Shown: positions 32,498 to 40,989 of the stretch, piece by piece
How positions within the stretch are numbered: the first letter of the stretch is position 1
Layout of the letters: every line of letters starts with the position of its first letter
Assembly (NCBI RefSeq): GCF_010667615.1
Contig: NZ_VYSG01000003.1
Location: 186,001-250,000 of the forward strand
Source: Bifidobacterium choloepi
Lineage (GTDB): Bacteria > Actinomycetota > Actinomycetes > Actinomycetales > Bifidobacteriaceae
Direction of reading: 5' to 3'
Length of the DNA stretch: 64,000 nt
Made by a program: the position numbers and the translations under genes
The notes under the pieces: generated by a model
Told to the model about the DNA's origin: nothing
Seen by the model: the letters and a program-made list of their open reading frames with translations, nothing else
Database searches by the model: none

Positions 32498-32862
32498 CTG
32501 GAAGAAAGGTGCCGTCTGGAAGTTCCCGGGCGGTACTTTTCTTCCAGTTTTTTGCGTGAACTGGAAGAAAGGTGCCGCCGGAAGGCCCATGGACGTGACT
32601 TTTCTTCCAGTTGGGCCGTGGAGCTGGAAGCGAGGTCATGTTTGGAGGGGCCTGGGCATGACCCTGTTTCCAGTTAAGCCGCGGAGCTGGAAGCAAGGTC
32701 ATGTTTGGAGGGGCCTGGGCATGACCCTGTTTCCAGTTAGGCCGCGGAGCTGGAAGCAAGGTCATGTTTGGAGGGATCTAGGCATGACCTTGCTTCCAGT
32801 AGGGCGGAGAAGCTGGAAGGGAGAGTCGGTACCGAGGGGCCGGGAGATGACTTTCTTTCCAG
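32498..32862. repeat. Phased palindrome array A1: six 50-nt units every 63 bp
   Basis: Units start at 32498, 32561, 32624, 32687, 32750 and 32813, exactly 63 bp apart; each is exactly 50 nt and the five spacers are 13 nt. Every unit begins CTGGAAG and ends TTCCAG. Units 1-2 have arms CTGGAAGAAAGGT and ACTTTTCTTCCAG. Units 3-5 have CTGGAAGCAAGGTCATG (one base differs in unit 3) and CATGACC plus TTTCCAG or CTTCCAG; unit 5 is a perfect 17-bp stem. Unit 6 has a third version. Arms change together, as if pairing were kept. The array fills the pepN-glmM gap. The long open frames through it follow from the 63-bp (21-codon) step. Confidence 0.92.
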
Positions 32863-32956
32863 TTTGTCGGACGAATCGTTCTGTTTTCAGGCAAAGAACA
32901 GACGACGGAGTAGGATGAGGGCAGACTGAGCGAAAATTTCACAGTAGGGACTGACA

Positions 32957-34342
32957 ATGCCACGAATGTTTGGAACGGATGGGGTTCGCGGGCTTGCGAA
33001 CCGTGACCTGACGGCGCAGCTGGCGCTCGACCTCGGCGACGCCGCCGTGCGGGTGCTCGGCGACGATTCCGCGCCGACCGACCAGCCGGAAGGCCGCCAC
33101 CGCGCGCTGATCGGTCGCGACACCCGCGTCTCCGGCGACTTCCTCGCCTCGGCGCTGGCGGCCGGCATGTCCGCCGGCGGCTTCGACGTCATCGACGCCG
33201 GCATCATCCCGACACCGGGCGTCGCGTACCTGACGAGCGTGCTCAACGTCGAGATGGGCGCCGTCATCTCCGCCTCGCACAACCCGATGCCCGACAACGG
33301 CATCAAGTTCTTCGCGCGCGGCGGCTTCAAGCTGCCGGACTCGAAGGAAGACGAGATCGAAGCCGTGCTCGGCGAGGACTGGGAGCGTCCGACCGGCGCC
33401 GGCGTCGGCCGCGTCAGCCACGACACCGTCACCGCGACGAACCTGTACATCGACCACCTCGTCTCGACGATCGCGCCGATCGGCCCCGACAAGGTGCAGC
33501 CGAAGCCGCTCAAGGGCCTGAAGATCGTCGCCGACTGCGCGAACGGCGCGACGTCCGTCGTCGCTCCGGAGGCCCTGCGCCGCGCCGGCGCCGACGTCAT
33601 CGTCATCAACGCGTCGCCGGACGGCTACAACATCAACAAGAACGCCGGCTCCACGCACCCCGAGCAGCTGCAGGCCACCGTCAAGGCGACCGGCGCCGCG
33701 CTTGGCGTCGCGTTCGACGGCGATGCCGACCGCTGCCTCGCGGTCGACGAGGACGGCAACCTCGTCAACGGCGACCAGATCATGGGCATCCTCGCCCGCG
33801 CGAAGAAGCGCCAGGGCAAGCTCAACCACGACACGCTCGTCGTGACCGTCATGAGCAACCTCGGCCTCAAGCTCGCGCTCGACAAGATGGGCATCAAGAC
33901 CGTCGAGACCGGCGTTGGCGACCGGTACGTCCTCGAGGAGATGCTGCGCGGCGACTACTCGCTCGGCGGCGAGCAGTCCGGCCACGTCATCAACCGCGAG
34001 TTCGCGACGACCGGCGACGGCACGCTGACGGCGCTGACGCTGTGCAACGAGGTCGTCCAGTCCGGCAGGAGCCTGAAGGAACTCGCCGCCGACTTCCCGC
34101 AGCTGCCGCAGACGCTGATCAACGTGCCGAACGTCGACAAGCTCGCCGCGAAGTCGAACGAGGCCGTCCTCGCCGCCGTCGCGGCCGAGGAGGCGCTGCT
34201 CGGCGACACCGGCCGCGTGCTGCTGCGCGCCTCCGGCACCGAGCCGCTCGTCCGCGTCATGGTCGAGGCCGCCACGCAGGAAATGTCGGACGAGGTGTGC
34301 GCGCGGCTCGCGGAAGTCGTCGCCACCGAGCTCGCGCTGTAG
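32957..34342 (+). CDS. glmM: Phosphoglucosamine mutase
   Basis: GlmM converts glucosamine-6-phosphate to glucosamine-1-phosphate for UDP-GlcNAc and peptidoglycan synthesis. The 461-residue protein starts MPRMFGTDGVRG, and has the phosphoserine loop ISASHNPMPDNGIKFF (active Ser about 107), the magnesium loop FDGDADRCLAVD (about 253), the sugar-binding GGEQSGHVI and the C-terminal phosphate-binding RASGTEPLVRVMVEA. All key residues are intact and length is normal. TAGGGA lies about 10 nt before the ATG. A family-D hairpin with a clean stem follows the stop codon. Confidence 0.97.
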   Translation: MPRMFGTDGVRGLANRDLTAQLALDLGDAAVRVLGDDSAPTDQPEGRHRALIGRDTRVSGDFLASALAAGMSAGGFDVIDAGIIPTPGVAYLTSVLNVEMGAVISASHNPMPDNGIKFFARGGFKLPDSKEDEIEAVLGEDWERPTGAGVGRVSHDTVTATNLYIDHLVSTIAPIGPDKVQPKPLKGLKIVADCANGATSVVAPEALRRAGADVIVINASPDGYNINKNAGSTHPEQLQATVKATGAALGVAFDGDADRCLAVDEDGNLVNGDQIMGILARAKKRQGKLNHDTLVVTVMSNLGLKLALDKMGIKTVETGVGDRYVLEEMLRGDYSLGGEQSGHVINREFATTGDGTLTALTLCNEVVQSGRSLKELAADFPQLPQTLINVPNVDKLAAKSNEAVLAAVAAEEALLGDTGRVLLRASGTEPLVRVMVEAATQEMSDEVCARLAEVVATELAL

Positions 34343-34365
34343 GCTCCCGGGAGCTTACTTGTCTT

Positions 34366-34406
34366 GATGTCACGGACCCGAGCCGTAAGCTCGGGTTCGT
34401 GACATC
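34366..34406. repeat. Family-D hairpin after glmM, copy 3
   Basis: GATGTCACGGACCCGAGC pairs with GCTCGGGTTCGTGACATC (one wobble or mismatch) around a 5-nt loop. It lies 23 nt after the glmM stop and is followed by TTGAAATT, so it may end transcription. Confidence 0.75.
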
Positions 34407-34490
34407 TTGAAATTGTGCACGATTCATGCGATTCTCCGCGAGCGAGAATTCACGGGAACCCAAGAGATTACGAAAGAGAACGGACTGACG

Positions 34491-35153
34491 ATGTTCAAGA
34501 AGAACGGCAAGGTCGACATGGAACTCAACCGCGACGTCGAACGGTTGCTGCACGGCTGCAAGGACGGCATCCTGCCGATCGTGCAGGCCGGCGAGCCGGT
34601 GCTGCGCCAGCAGACGGCCGCGTACGCCGGCCAGCTGAGCGGCCACACGTTCAAGAAGCTGATCGAGGCGATGCGCAAGACCATGCTGGCTGCGCCCGGC
34701 GTCGGCCTGGCGGCCACGCAGATCGGCCTCGGACTCGCGTTCGCCGTGCTCGAGGACCACGCCGACGAGGACGACATGGACGATCCGCGCGAGTTTGCCG
34801 AGTTCCCGTTCCACGTCATCGTCAACCCGAGCTACGAGCCCGTCGGCGACGAGACCCGCGAATTCTACGAGGGCTGCCTGTCCGTCGAGGGCTACCAGGC
34901 CGTCCGCCGCCGCTGGCTCGACATCGTCGCCCGCTGGGACGACGAGGACGGCAAGCACCACGAGGAGCGCCTGCACGGCTGGCCGGCCCGCATCTTCCAG
35001 CACGAGACCGACCACCTGTCCGGCGAGCTCTACATCGACAAGGCGATCATCCGCTCGCTGACCTGCGACGACCTCCTCGTCGACTACTGGTCCGAGAACC
35101 CGGTCCCCACCGAAGCCGCCGAGGAGCTGGGCTTCGAGCTGAAGGAACAGTGA
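34491..35153 (+). CDS. def: Peptide deformylase
   Basis: Deformylase removes the formyl group from the N-terminal Met of new proteins. The 220-residue protein has the three family motifs: GVGLAATQIG (about 71-80), EGCLSVEGY (metal-ligand Cys, about 128) and FQHETDHLSG (HExxH, about 171-180). The acidic insertion HADEDDMDD between motifs 1 and 2 and a longer N-terminus make it slightly larger than the usual 170-190 residues. The ATG at 34491 is chosen because the product then starts close to the family norm. A frame extension to 34407 is open but overlaps the end of the preceding hairpin region. Confidence 0.95.
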   Translation: MFKKNGKVDMELNRDVERLLHGCKDGILPIVQAGEPVLRQQTAAYAGQLSGHTFKKLIEAMRKTMLAAPGVGLAATQIGLGLAFAVLEDHADEDDMDDPREFAEFPFHVIVNPSYEPVGDETREFYEGCLSVEGYQAVRRRWLDIVARWDDEDGKHHEERLHGWPARIFQHETDHLSGELYIDKAIIRSLTCDDLLVDYWSENPVPTEAAEELGFELKEQ

Positions 35154-35164
35154 TTTCCGCTTCC

Positions 35165-35180
35165 GGTGCCCCCGGGCACC
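35165..35180 (+). terminator. Short terminator-like hairpin after def
   Basis: GGTGCCC and GGGCACC form a compact stem followed by CTTTTCCCTT, 11 nt after the def stop codon. Confidence 0.55.
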
Positions 35181-35195
35181 CTTTTCCCTTCACGC

Positions 35196-35245
35196 CACAA
35201 TCCCGTGATCCGGTCACAATCCTGTGATCCGATCACGGGATTGTG
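35196..35245. repeat. 15-bp perfect inverted repeat in the def to C45-gene gap
   Basis: CACAATCCCGTGATC (35196-35210) pairs perfectly with GATCACGGGATTGTG (35231-35245). The 20-nt loop itself holds a smaller, related inverted repeat (GTCACAAT...GTGATC). The unit is 50 nt long, like the array units, but single. The GTGATC words could also be protein-binding half-sites. Confidence 0.65.
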
Positions 35246-35296
35246 ACATGAAGGGGCCGGGCTTGAGTGCCGTTGCCTTTGGATGTCACGCATGTG

Positions 35297-35337
35297 GATG
35301 TCGCGAACCCGGGCCGCCGGCCCGGGTCCGCGACATC
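35297..35337. repeat. Family-D hairpin, copy 4
   Basis: GATGTCGCGAACCCGGGCC pairs with GGCCCGGGTCCGCGACATC with one mismatch around a 3-nt loop, followed by TTTCTTGTTTT. A second partial left arm (GATGTCACGCATG) lies just before it at 35282. The T-rich tail makes it a possible terminator, although def already has a nearer one. Confidence 0.7.
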
Positions 35338-35533
35338 TTTCTTGTTTTGGTTGAGGTCTGGAGGGTGGACCGGGCGGAGGAGGGGTGGGTTTTGGTTGTC
35401 TTGATCGGGACGGATGTAGCAGGTGATCGGGGCAATGTTCGGTGGATTGGCGCCGTTTTTCCCGAGGGCGTGAGGTTTTCTCCGCGCGGGGGAATTATTC
35501 CGGAATCCGGGATTAGGGGGTGTATTTTTCCGT

Positions 35534-35553
35534 GCAGTAGGACAACTTACTGC
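35534..35553. promoter_or_regulatory. Inverted repeat next to the ribosome-binding site of the C45-type gene
   Basis: GCAGTA and TACTGC are separated by 8 bp, and the right arm directly abuts the GAAGGAG ribosome-binding site. It could be an operator at the transcription start or an RNA hairpin that affects translation. No regulator gene is nearby. Confidence 0.45.
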
Positions 35554-35566
35554 GAAGGAGTGATTC

Positions 35567-37033
35567 ATGACTGAATCAACCCAATCCAGTGCCGCCGACA
35601 AGGAAGCAACGCCCGCGACGACATCCGCCGGACAGGCCACGCCGGCAACACGGACCACACCGGCCACGAAGCCGGCGCTGACCGACAAGCAACAGGCCAT
35701 CCTGGAGAACGCCTCGAAGGAGGAACTCAACGGGTGGCAGTACATCCATGTCAAGGGCGAACCGTACGAGATCGGCTTCCAGCACGGCTACCTGCTCGTC
35801 GACGAGTTCCGGGACGCCATCCGCGTGTACAGGCACATGACGGAGGAATCGTTTGGCATGACCTACGACTTCTTCGTCGACGCGGCCGTCAGGATGCACA
35901 AGCCGATCATCGAGCGCGACTTCAAGGAATACTACGACGAGATGCAGGGCATGGCCGACGGCTTCACGGCCGGCGGCTTCCCGACCACGCTCGACGACGT
36001 CATCGGCTGGAACGCCTGGATGGAAATGACCGGCTACTGGTGGCCGCAGGTCGCCAGCCAGTACACGAACAACCCGCCGGCCAGGACGAGCCACTGCACC
36101 GGCTTCGTGGCCACCGGCTCCGCCACCGTCGACGGACGCCCGGTCATCGCGCACGAAAGTTTCGACGAATTCTGGAGCGGCCAGTACTTCAACGTCTGCG
36201 AGGTCATCGAGCCGACGCACGGCAACACGATCAAGATGCAGACGGTCCCGGGCTACATCGCGTCGATGATGGACTTCTACGTCACGTCCGCCGGCCTCGG
36301 CGTCACCGAGACCACGCTGGCAGGCTTCGTCGGCTACGACACGACGAAGGCGCCGGAGTACGTGCGCGCCCGCAAGGCGACACAGTATGCGAACTCGATC
36401 GACGAGTGGATCGGGATCGAGGACAAGGACAACAACGGCGGCTACGCGAACATCTGGATGCTCGTCGACACGAAGACCGGCGAGATCTGCCGCTTCGAGG
36501 AAGGCCTGAAACACCGCGAGGTCCTCAAGACGACCGACGGGTACTTCTACGGCTGCAACGCCGCCCACAACCCGCAGATCCGCAACCTCGAGTGCGTCGA
36601 CAACGGCTACAACGACGTGCGCCAGCAGACCGGCGCCCGCCGCGCCCGTCTGGAGCAGCTGCTGCCGGAAGTCAACGGCCAGATCGACGACGACATGGCC
36701 AAGACGATCCTCGCCGACAAGTTCGATCCGTACCTCGGCTACGAGTGCGCGAGCTCGCGCGACATCTGCGCCCACTACGACGTCGACCCGCAGTACTTCG
36801 CCGACGACCCGTCGGCGGTCTGGAACATCCCGTTCTATCCGGCCGGGTCCGTCGACGGCAAGTGCGCCGACGCGAACGACATCGAGCACCTGCGCATGTG
36901 GGGCATCTTCGGGCGCGCCGACGGCGAACCGTTCGACGCCGAACGCTTCATGAAGCAGCATCCGCAGTGGAACTGGCAGGAAGGCTACCTCAAGAGCCGG
37001 CCGAGCCAGCCGTGGACGCTGTTCGCCGAGTGA
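35567..37033 (+). CDS. C45-type Ntn hydrolase (acyltransferase/phospholipase-B-like)
   Basis: This 488-residue protein resembles peptidase family C45 and related Ntn hydrolases, which cleave amide bonds after self-processing at a Cys. Seen: EPYEIGFQHGYLLVDEFRDAI near the N-terminus, typical of the pro-part, and TSHCTGFVATGSATVDGRPV around residue 176, where the Cys would become the N-terminal nucleophile. NAAHNPQIRNLE and a conserved Trp-rich end (WNWQEGYLKSRPSQPWTLF) follow. The first 40 residues are Thr/Ala-rich and disordered; no signal peptide is visible, so it should be cytoplasmic. The natural substrate is unknown: an acylated amino acid, bile-salt-like amide or peptide is possible. Strong GAAGGAG precedes the ATG. 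It lies just before pepC. Confidence 0.75.
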   Translation: MTESTQSSAADKEATPATTSAGQATPATRTTPATKPALTDKQQAILENASKEELNGWQYIHVKGEPYEIGFQHGYLLVDEFRDAIRVYRHMTEESFGMTYDFFVDAAVRMHKPIIERDFKEYYDEMQGMADGFTAGGFPTTLDDVIGWNAWMEMTGYWWPQVASQYTNNPPARTSHCTGFVATGSATVDGRPVIAHESFDEFWSGQYFNVCEVIEPTHGNTIKMQTVPGYIASMMDFYVTSAGLGVTETTLAGFVGYDTTKAPEYVRARKATQYANSIDEWIGIEDKDNNGGYANIWMLVDTKTGEICRFEEGLKHREVLKTTDGYFYGCNAAHNPQIRNLECVDNGYNDVRQQTGARRARLEQLLPEVNGQIDDDMAKTILADKFDPYLGYECASSRDICAHYDVDPQYFADDPSAVWNIPFYPAGSVDGKCADANDIEHLRMWGIFGRADGEPFDAERFMKQHPQWNWQEGYLKSRPSQPWTLFAE

Positions 37034-37123
37034 CCGGCGCGCTTCGCGCCTCCCGGCTCCCTCCGAAGAGGGAACGACAAAGAATTTCCAAGCATATCCA
37101 GTCAATCAAGGGAAGGAATTGGC

Positions 37124-38479
37124 ATGGAACTTACCAAACAGGACCTCGCCGCGATGGCGTCGTCCTACCGCGAGCACACCGCCCAGCACATCGCCGAGCA
37201 GGCCGTCAAGAACAACGGCATCAACGCCTCGAGCGAGCGCGAGAACGTCGTCGTGAGCAAGAACAACTTCGTGTTCTCGATCGACGTCGACTCCGAGGCC
37301 GTCGCCAACCAGCAGCAGTCCGGCCGCTGCTGGATGTACTCGGCGCTCAACCTGATGCGCTTCCACATCGAGAAGGACCTCAAGCTCAAGAAGGGCAGCT
37401 TCGAGCTGTCGCAGAACTACAACTTCTTCTACGACAAGCTCGAGAAGGCGAACTTCTTCATGGAGCAGATCGTCAAGTACGCCGGCAGCGACCTCGACGA
37501 CCGCCGCATCGACTTCCTGCTCGCCACGCCGCAGCAGGACGGCGGCGACTTCGACCCGATCGTCGAGCTCGTCGAGAAGTACGGCGTCATGCCGCTGACC
37601 GCGATGCCGAACACGAAGGTCACCGAGAACACGAGCGAGCTCAACGCCGTCATCAACAAGATGCTGCGCCAGGACGCGCAGGACCTGCGCGACCTCGTCG
37701 CCGAGCGCACCCCGGACGGGAAGATCCGCGAGGCCCGCATCGCGATGCTCAATGACATCTACCGCGTGCTGGCCGTGAGCTTCGGCGAGCCGCCGGAGAA
37801 GTTCGACTTCGAGTACCGCGACAAGGACGACAACTACCACGTCGACCGCGGCCTGACCCCGCTCGAGTTCTACCGCAAGTACGTCAAGCTCGACCTCGAG
37901 GACTACGTCGGCGTCATCAACCTGCCGCTCGAGAGCATGCCGTACGGCAAGATGTACACGATCGACATGACCGGCGAGGTGCTCGGCGCCAGGCGCGACC
38001 TGCACTACCTCAACGTCCCGATCGACGTCATGAAGCAGGCCACGATCGAGCAGCTCAAGAGTGGCGAACCGGTCTGGTTCGGCTGCGACGTGACGCAGGA
38101 TTCCGACTTCCAGAAGGGCATCATGGCCCTCGACCTGTACGACACGCAGTCGATGTTCGGCATCAAGTACACGCAGGACAAGGGCGAGCGCTTCCTGTAC
38201 AACCAGTCGCTGCCCACCCACGCCATGCTGATCGCCGGCGTCGACCTGGACGCCGACGGCAAGCCGGTGCGCTGGAAGGTCGAGAACTCGTGGGGCACCA
38301 CCGCGCACGGCAAGCCGGTCGGCCACGAAGGCTACTTCATCATGGACGACTCCTGGTTCGACGAGTACAACTACGAGGTCGCCGTGCACAAGGAGTACCT
38401 GCCGGAGGAGTACCGCAAGGCGCTGGCCACCGAGCCGGAAGTACTGCCGTACTGGAACACCTTCAACCCGGTGCCGTGA
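37124..38479 (+). CDS. pepC: Aminopeptidase C (bleomycin-hydrolase family C1B)
   Basis: PepC is a cytoplasmic cysteine aminopeptidase forming a hexameric barrel. The 451-residue protein has the catalytic Cys in NQQQSGRCWMYSALN (about 69), the catalytic His in LPTHAMLIAGVDL (about 366) and the catalytic Asn in WKVENSWGT (about 388), and ends in a tail (WNTFNPVP) that in this family reaches into the active site and sets exopeptidase specificity. Length is normal. AAGGAATTGGC precedes the ATG. Its position 90 nt after the C45-type gene and before an amino-acid exchanger supports a role in peptide use. A hairpin after the stop probably ends its transcript. Confidence 0.96.
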   Translation: MELTKQDLAAMASSYREHTAQHIAEQAVKNNGINASSERENVVVSKNNFVFSIDVDSEAVANQQQSGRCWMYSALNLMRFHIEKDLKLKKGSFELSQNYNFFYDKLEKANFFMEQIVKYAGSDLDDRRIDFLLATPQQDGGDFDPIVELVEKYGVMPLTAMPNTKVTENTSELNAVINKMLRQDAQDLRDLVAERTPDGKIREARIAMLNDIYRVLAVSFGEPPEKFDFEYRDKDDNYHVDRGLTPLEFYRKYVKLDLEDYVGVINLPLESMPYGKMYTIDMTGEVLGARRDLHYLNVPIDVMKQATIEQLKSGEPVWFGCDVTQDSDFQKGIMALDLYDTQSMFGIKYTQDKGERFLYNQSLPTHAMLIAGVDLDADGKPVRWKVENSWGTTAHGKPVGHEGYFIMDDSWFDEYNYEVAVHKEYLPEEYRKALATEPEVLPYWNTFNPVP

Positions 38480-38495
38480 TTCCTTCCCTGCAATG

Positions 38496-38538
38496 GCCGG
38501 AACGGTTCGGTACCCGGGCGTAGTCGCGCCGTTCCGGC
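38496..38538 (+). terminator. Hairpin after pepC
   Basis: GCCGGAACGG (38496-38505) pairs perfectly with CCGTTCCGGC (38529-38538). It is 16 nt after the pepC stop and followed by GATAATTCC. It is a probable terminator though the T-run is short. Confidence 0.6.
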
Positions 38539-38549
38539 GATAATTCCAT

Positions 38550-38584
38550 ACGATTCTCGCGTCGCACCCGGACGCGGGAATCGT
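38550..38584. repeat. GATTC-family hairpin between pepC and the APC gene, copy 3
   Basis: ACGATTCTCGCGTC pairs with GACGCGGGAATCGT with one wobble around a 7-nt loop. It resembles the hairpins at 8089 and 29717 in its ACGATTC arm but differs in the inner half. Confidence 0.65.
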
Positions 38585-38703
38585 GCTCAATTCCATCCAT
38601 CCGTCGAAAAATGATGTAGTACAGGAAAATATTTATTGTCCCAATCTTTTCGACGGCACTGGCAAGCAACGATATAACCTCCAGGAACAAGAAAAAGCGG
38701 GGT

Positions 38704-40959
38704 ATGACGATGAGCAGTGCATCATCGACAACAGTGAGCGGTGGCGCGTCGGGTGGCGTGACCAAGTCCACCGCAGCCGGCGGCAAGGCCGGCAAGATCA
38801 AGCAACCACGAGGAAAGCAGGCGGCCGGACTGTCGACGATGGCGCTCGCGATGATGAACGTGACGATTATCGCCGGCCTCGCCAACGACGTCCAGCAATC
38901 GTTCTACGGCCTCGCCTCGGTGACGTACTTCGTCATCGGCGGCCTGCTGTTCTTCCTGCCGACCGGCCTCGTCGCCGCCGAACTGGCGAGTGGCTGGAGC
39001 CAGCGCGGCGGTATCTTCCGATGGGTCGGCGAAGGCATCGGCACGTTCCCGGCCATCGCCTGCCTGCTGATTCTCTGGTTCCAGACGACGTTCACGTTCG
39101 GTTCCGGCATCCCGTCGATGACGGCGACGATCGGCTTCTTCACGACGAAGTACGACTGGGCCGTCTGGTTCGCCGAGAACTCGCATTCGTGGAAGATCGA
39201 GCTGCCGATCATGTGCTGCTGGCTCGCCTACTACTGGATTGTCTGCTGGCTGGCGACGAAGGGCGTCAAGGTCTTCTCGAAGATCGCGAAGTACGGCGTC
39301 ATTCTCGGCACGTTCCTGCCGCTGTCAGTGATGACGATTCTCGCCGTTGTCTGGCTGTGCGAGGGCCATACGCCGGCCATCTCGATCAATGCGGCCGGCT
39401 TCGTGCCAAAGTGGGCCGGCATGAGCTCGCTGGCCATGGTCGCGGGCGTGTTCTTCTCCTACGCGGGCATCGACATGAACGCCGCACACATCAAGGACCT
39501 CAAGCACCCGAACAAGCAGTATCCGGCCGCCATCTTCATCTCGATGATCCTGTGCATGCTCATCTTCATCGTCGGCACCGTCATCATCGCGATCGTCATT
39601 CCCGAGAAGCAGATCAACCTGCTGTACACGCTGTACGCGACGTACCGCGACCTCGGCGCCGCGATCGGCTTCCCGGACCTCTACCTCGTGTTCTGCTGGC
39701 TCGGCATGCTCAACAGCTTCGCCGCGCTGATCACCAACCTCGCCGGCCCGTCGTACATGCTCGGTCAGGCCGGCCGCTCCGGCTTCCTGCCGAAGGCACT
39801 GCAGAACAACAACAAGCACGGCATGCCGTCGCGCCTGATGTACGTCCAGATGGCCGTCATGACCGTCATCGCGTTCATCGTGTTCCTGCTGCCGAACGTC
39901 GAGGGCTTCGTCGAACTGATCACGCAAGCCATCACGATCCTGTACATGGCGTACTACGTGCTGATGTTCGTCGCCTTCCTGCGGCTGCGCTACACGCAAC
40001 CGAACAGGCCGCGCGGCTTCAGGGTGCCGGGCGGCAAGGTCGGCGCGTGGATCGTCGCCGGCATAGGCATCGTCGCGGCGACGTTCGGCATTGTCATCGC
40101 GTTCTATCCGCCGAGCCAGCTGGAAGCCGAAGTCGGCTCCGGCTTCACCTACGACGCGATCATCATCGGCCTGCTGGCATTCGTCATTCTCGCCTGCGTC
40201 GTCATCTACCGTCTGTCCCGCAAGCGCAACTGGGTCGATCCCTCCAACGAGTTCGCCCCGTTCACCTGGCAGATCGAAGGCCTGAAGAAGCCGGGCAAGG
40301 TGCTCTCCAACGTCCCGACCGCCGTCATGTCGGAAGACCAGAACCCGATGGGCATGCCGATCAAGCATCCGTACGATCCGAACGAGCAGATCGACCTGCC
40401 CGACAGTGCCAAGGATCCTGTCGGCCAGGCCAAGGCGGCGGCCGACCTGATCGCCAGGAAAGGCATCACGCTGCCGTCCGAACCGGCCAAGGCGATCATC
40501 GCGTCGCCGAACGTCAACGTCGTCAAGGCGATCACGTACGCGGCGCCCGAACCGGCTCCGACCGTCGCGACCGTCGGCGGCAAGCTCGACGACGGCATCG
40601 CCGTCACCGTGCCGCGGGCTTCCGCCGAGGCGATCGCCGCCCAGCCGATTCCGGCCGACCTCGCCGCCGACGAGCAGTCGGCGATGGCGCAGGCCGCGCT
40701 CGCCAAGCAGACCGCGCATGACGCGCTCGTCGAGGAGGAGGCCTACGAGCAGCAGGCCGCCGCCGACGAGGCGCTCGCCAAGGCGCGCCAGGCCGTCAAG
40801 GCCGACGCGGCCGCCGCCGCCCAGGCCAAGGCTGCCGTCGACGCTGAACAGGCCCAGCTCAGGCAGGCCTCTGATCAGCTGGCTCCGTCTCGGACGAAGG
40901 CCCATCCGACGCAGGCCCAGCCGACTCACGGCAAGCATGCCGGCACGCCGGAACAATAA
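38704..40959 (+). CDS. APC-family amino-acid antiporter with long C-terminal tail
   Basis: Amino acid/polyamine/organocation transporters of the glutamate:GABA antiporter type exchange amino acids across the membrane. The 751-residue protein has about 12 hydrophobic helices from about residue 45 to 500, beginning STMALAMMNVTIIAGLANDVQQ (the broken first helix) and including VFFSYAGIDMNAAHIKDLKHP, a typical APC helix 6 substrate-site block. The glutamate/GABA exchange label is inference from overall resemblance. After the last helix comes a cytoplasmic tail of about 240 residues: first Pro/Asp-rich, then Ala/Gln/Glu-rich and probably coiled coil (AHDALVEEEAYEQQ onward). Most APC carriers are 450-520 residues, so this tail is unusual. 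The start could also be the ATG at 38710. Confidence 0.85.
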   Translation: MTMSSASSTTVSGGASGGVTKSTAAGGKAGKIKQPRGKQAAGLSTMALAMMNVTIIAGLANDVQQSFYGLASVTYFVIGGLLFFLPTGLVAAELASGWSQRGGIFRWVGEGIGTFPAIACLLILWFQTTFTFGSGIPSMTATIGFFTTKYDWAVWFAENSHSWKIELPIMCCWLAYYWIVCWLATKGVKVFSKIAKYGVILGTFLPLSVMTILAVVWLCEGHTPAISINAAGFVPKWAGMSSLAMVAGVFFSYAGIDMNAAHIKDLKHPNKQYPAAIFISMILCMLIFIVGTVIIAIVIPEKQINLLYTLYATYRDLGAAIGFPDLYLVFCWLGMLNSFAALITNLAGPSYMLGQAGRSGFLPKALQNNNKHGMPSRLMYVQMAVMTVIAFIVFLLPNVEGFVELITQAITILYMAYYVLMFVAFLRLRYTQPNRPRGFRVPGGKVGAWIVAGIGIVAATFGIVIAFYPPSQLEAEVGSGFTYDAIIIGLLAFVILACVVIYRLSRKRNWVDPSNEFAPFTWQIEGLKKPGKVLSNVPTAVMSEDQNPMGMPIKHPYDPNEQIDLPDSAKDPVGQAKAAADLIARKGITLPSEPAKAIIASPNVNVVKAITYAAPEPAPTVATVGGKLDDGIAVTVPRASAEAIAAQPIPADLAADEQSAMAQAALAKQTAHDALVEEEAYEQQAAADEALAKARQAVKADAAAAAQAKAAVDAEQAQLRQASDQLAPSRTKAHPTQAQPTHGKHAGTPEQ

Positions 40960-40989
40960 CCGAATCCTTCCTCCTCTCCTCCCGGGGGA

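Noticed and set aside
32498..32862. CRISPR array
   Set aside because: Units are palindromes whose interiors are similar from unit to unit, spacers are only 13 nt and partly identical, and no cas gene is in the window.
32241..32918. Open frames with 21-residue repeats (WKKG/WKQG...TFLPV) through array A1 on both strands
   Set aside because: They exist on both strands, have no ribosome-binding site, and arise because 63 bp is 21 codons. Family-B arrays with a 62-bp step do not stay in frame, so coding is not the common principle.
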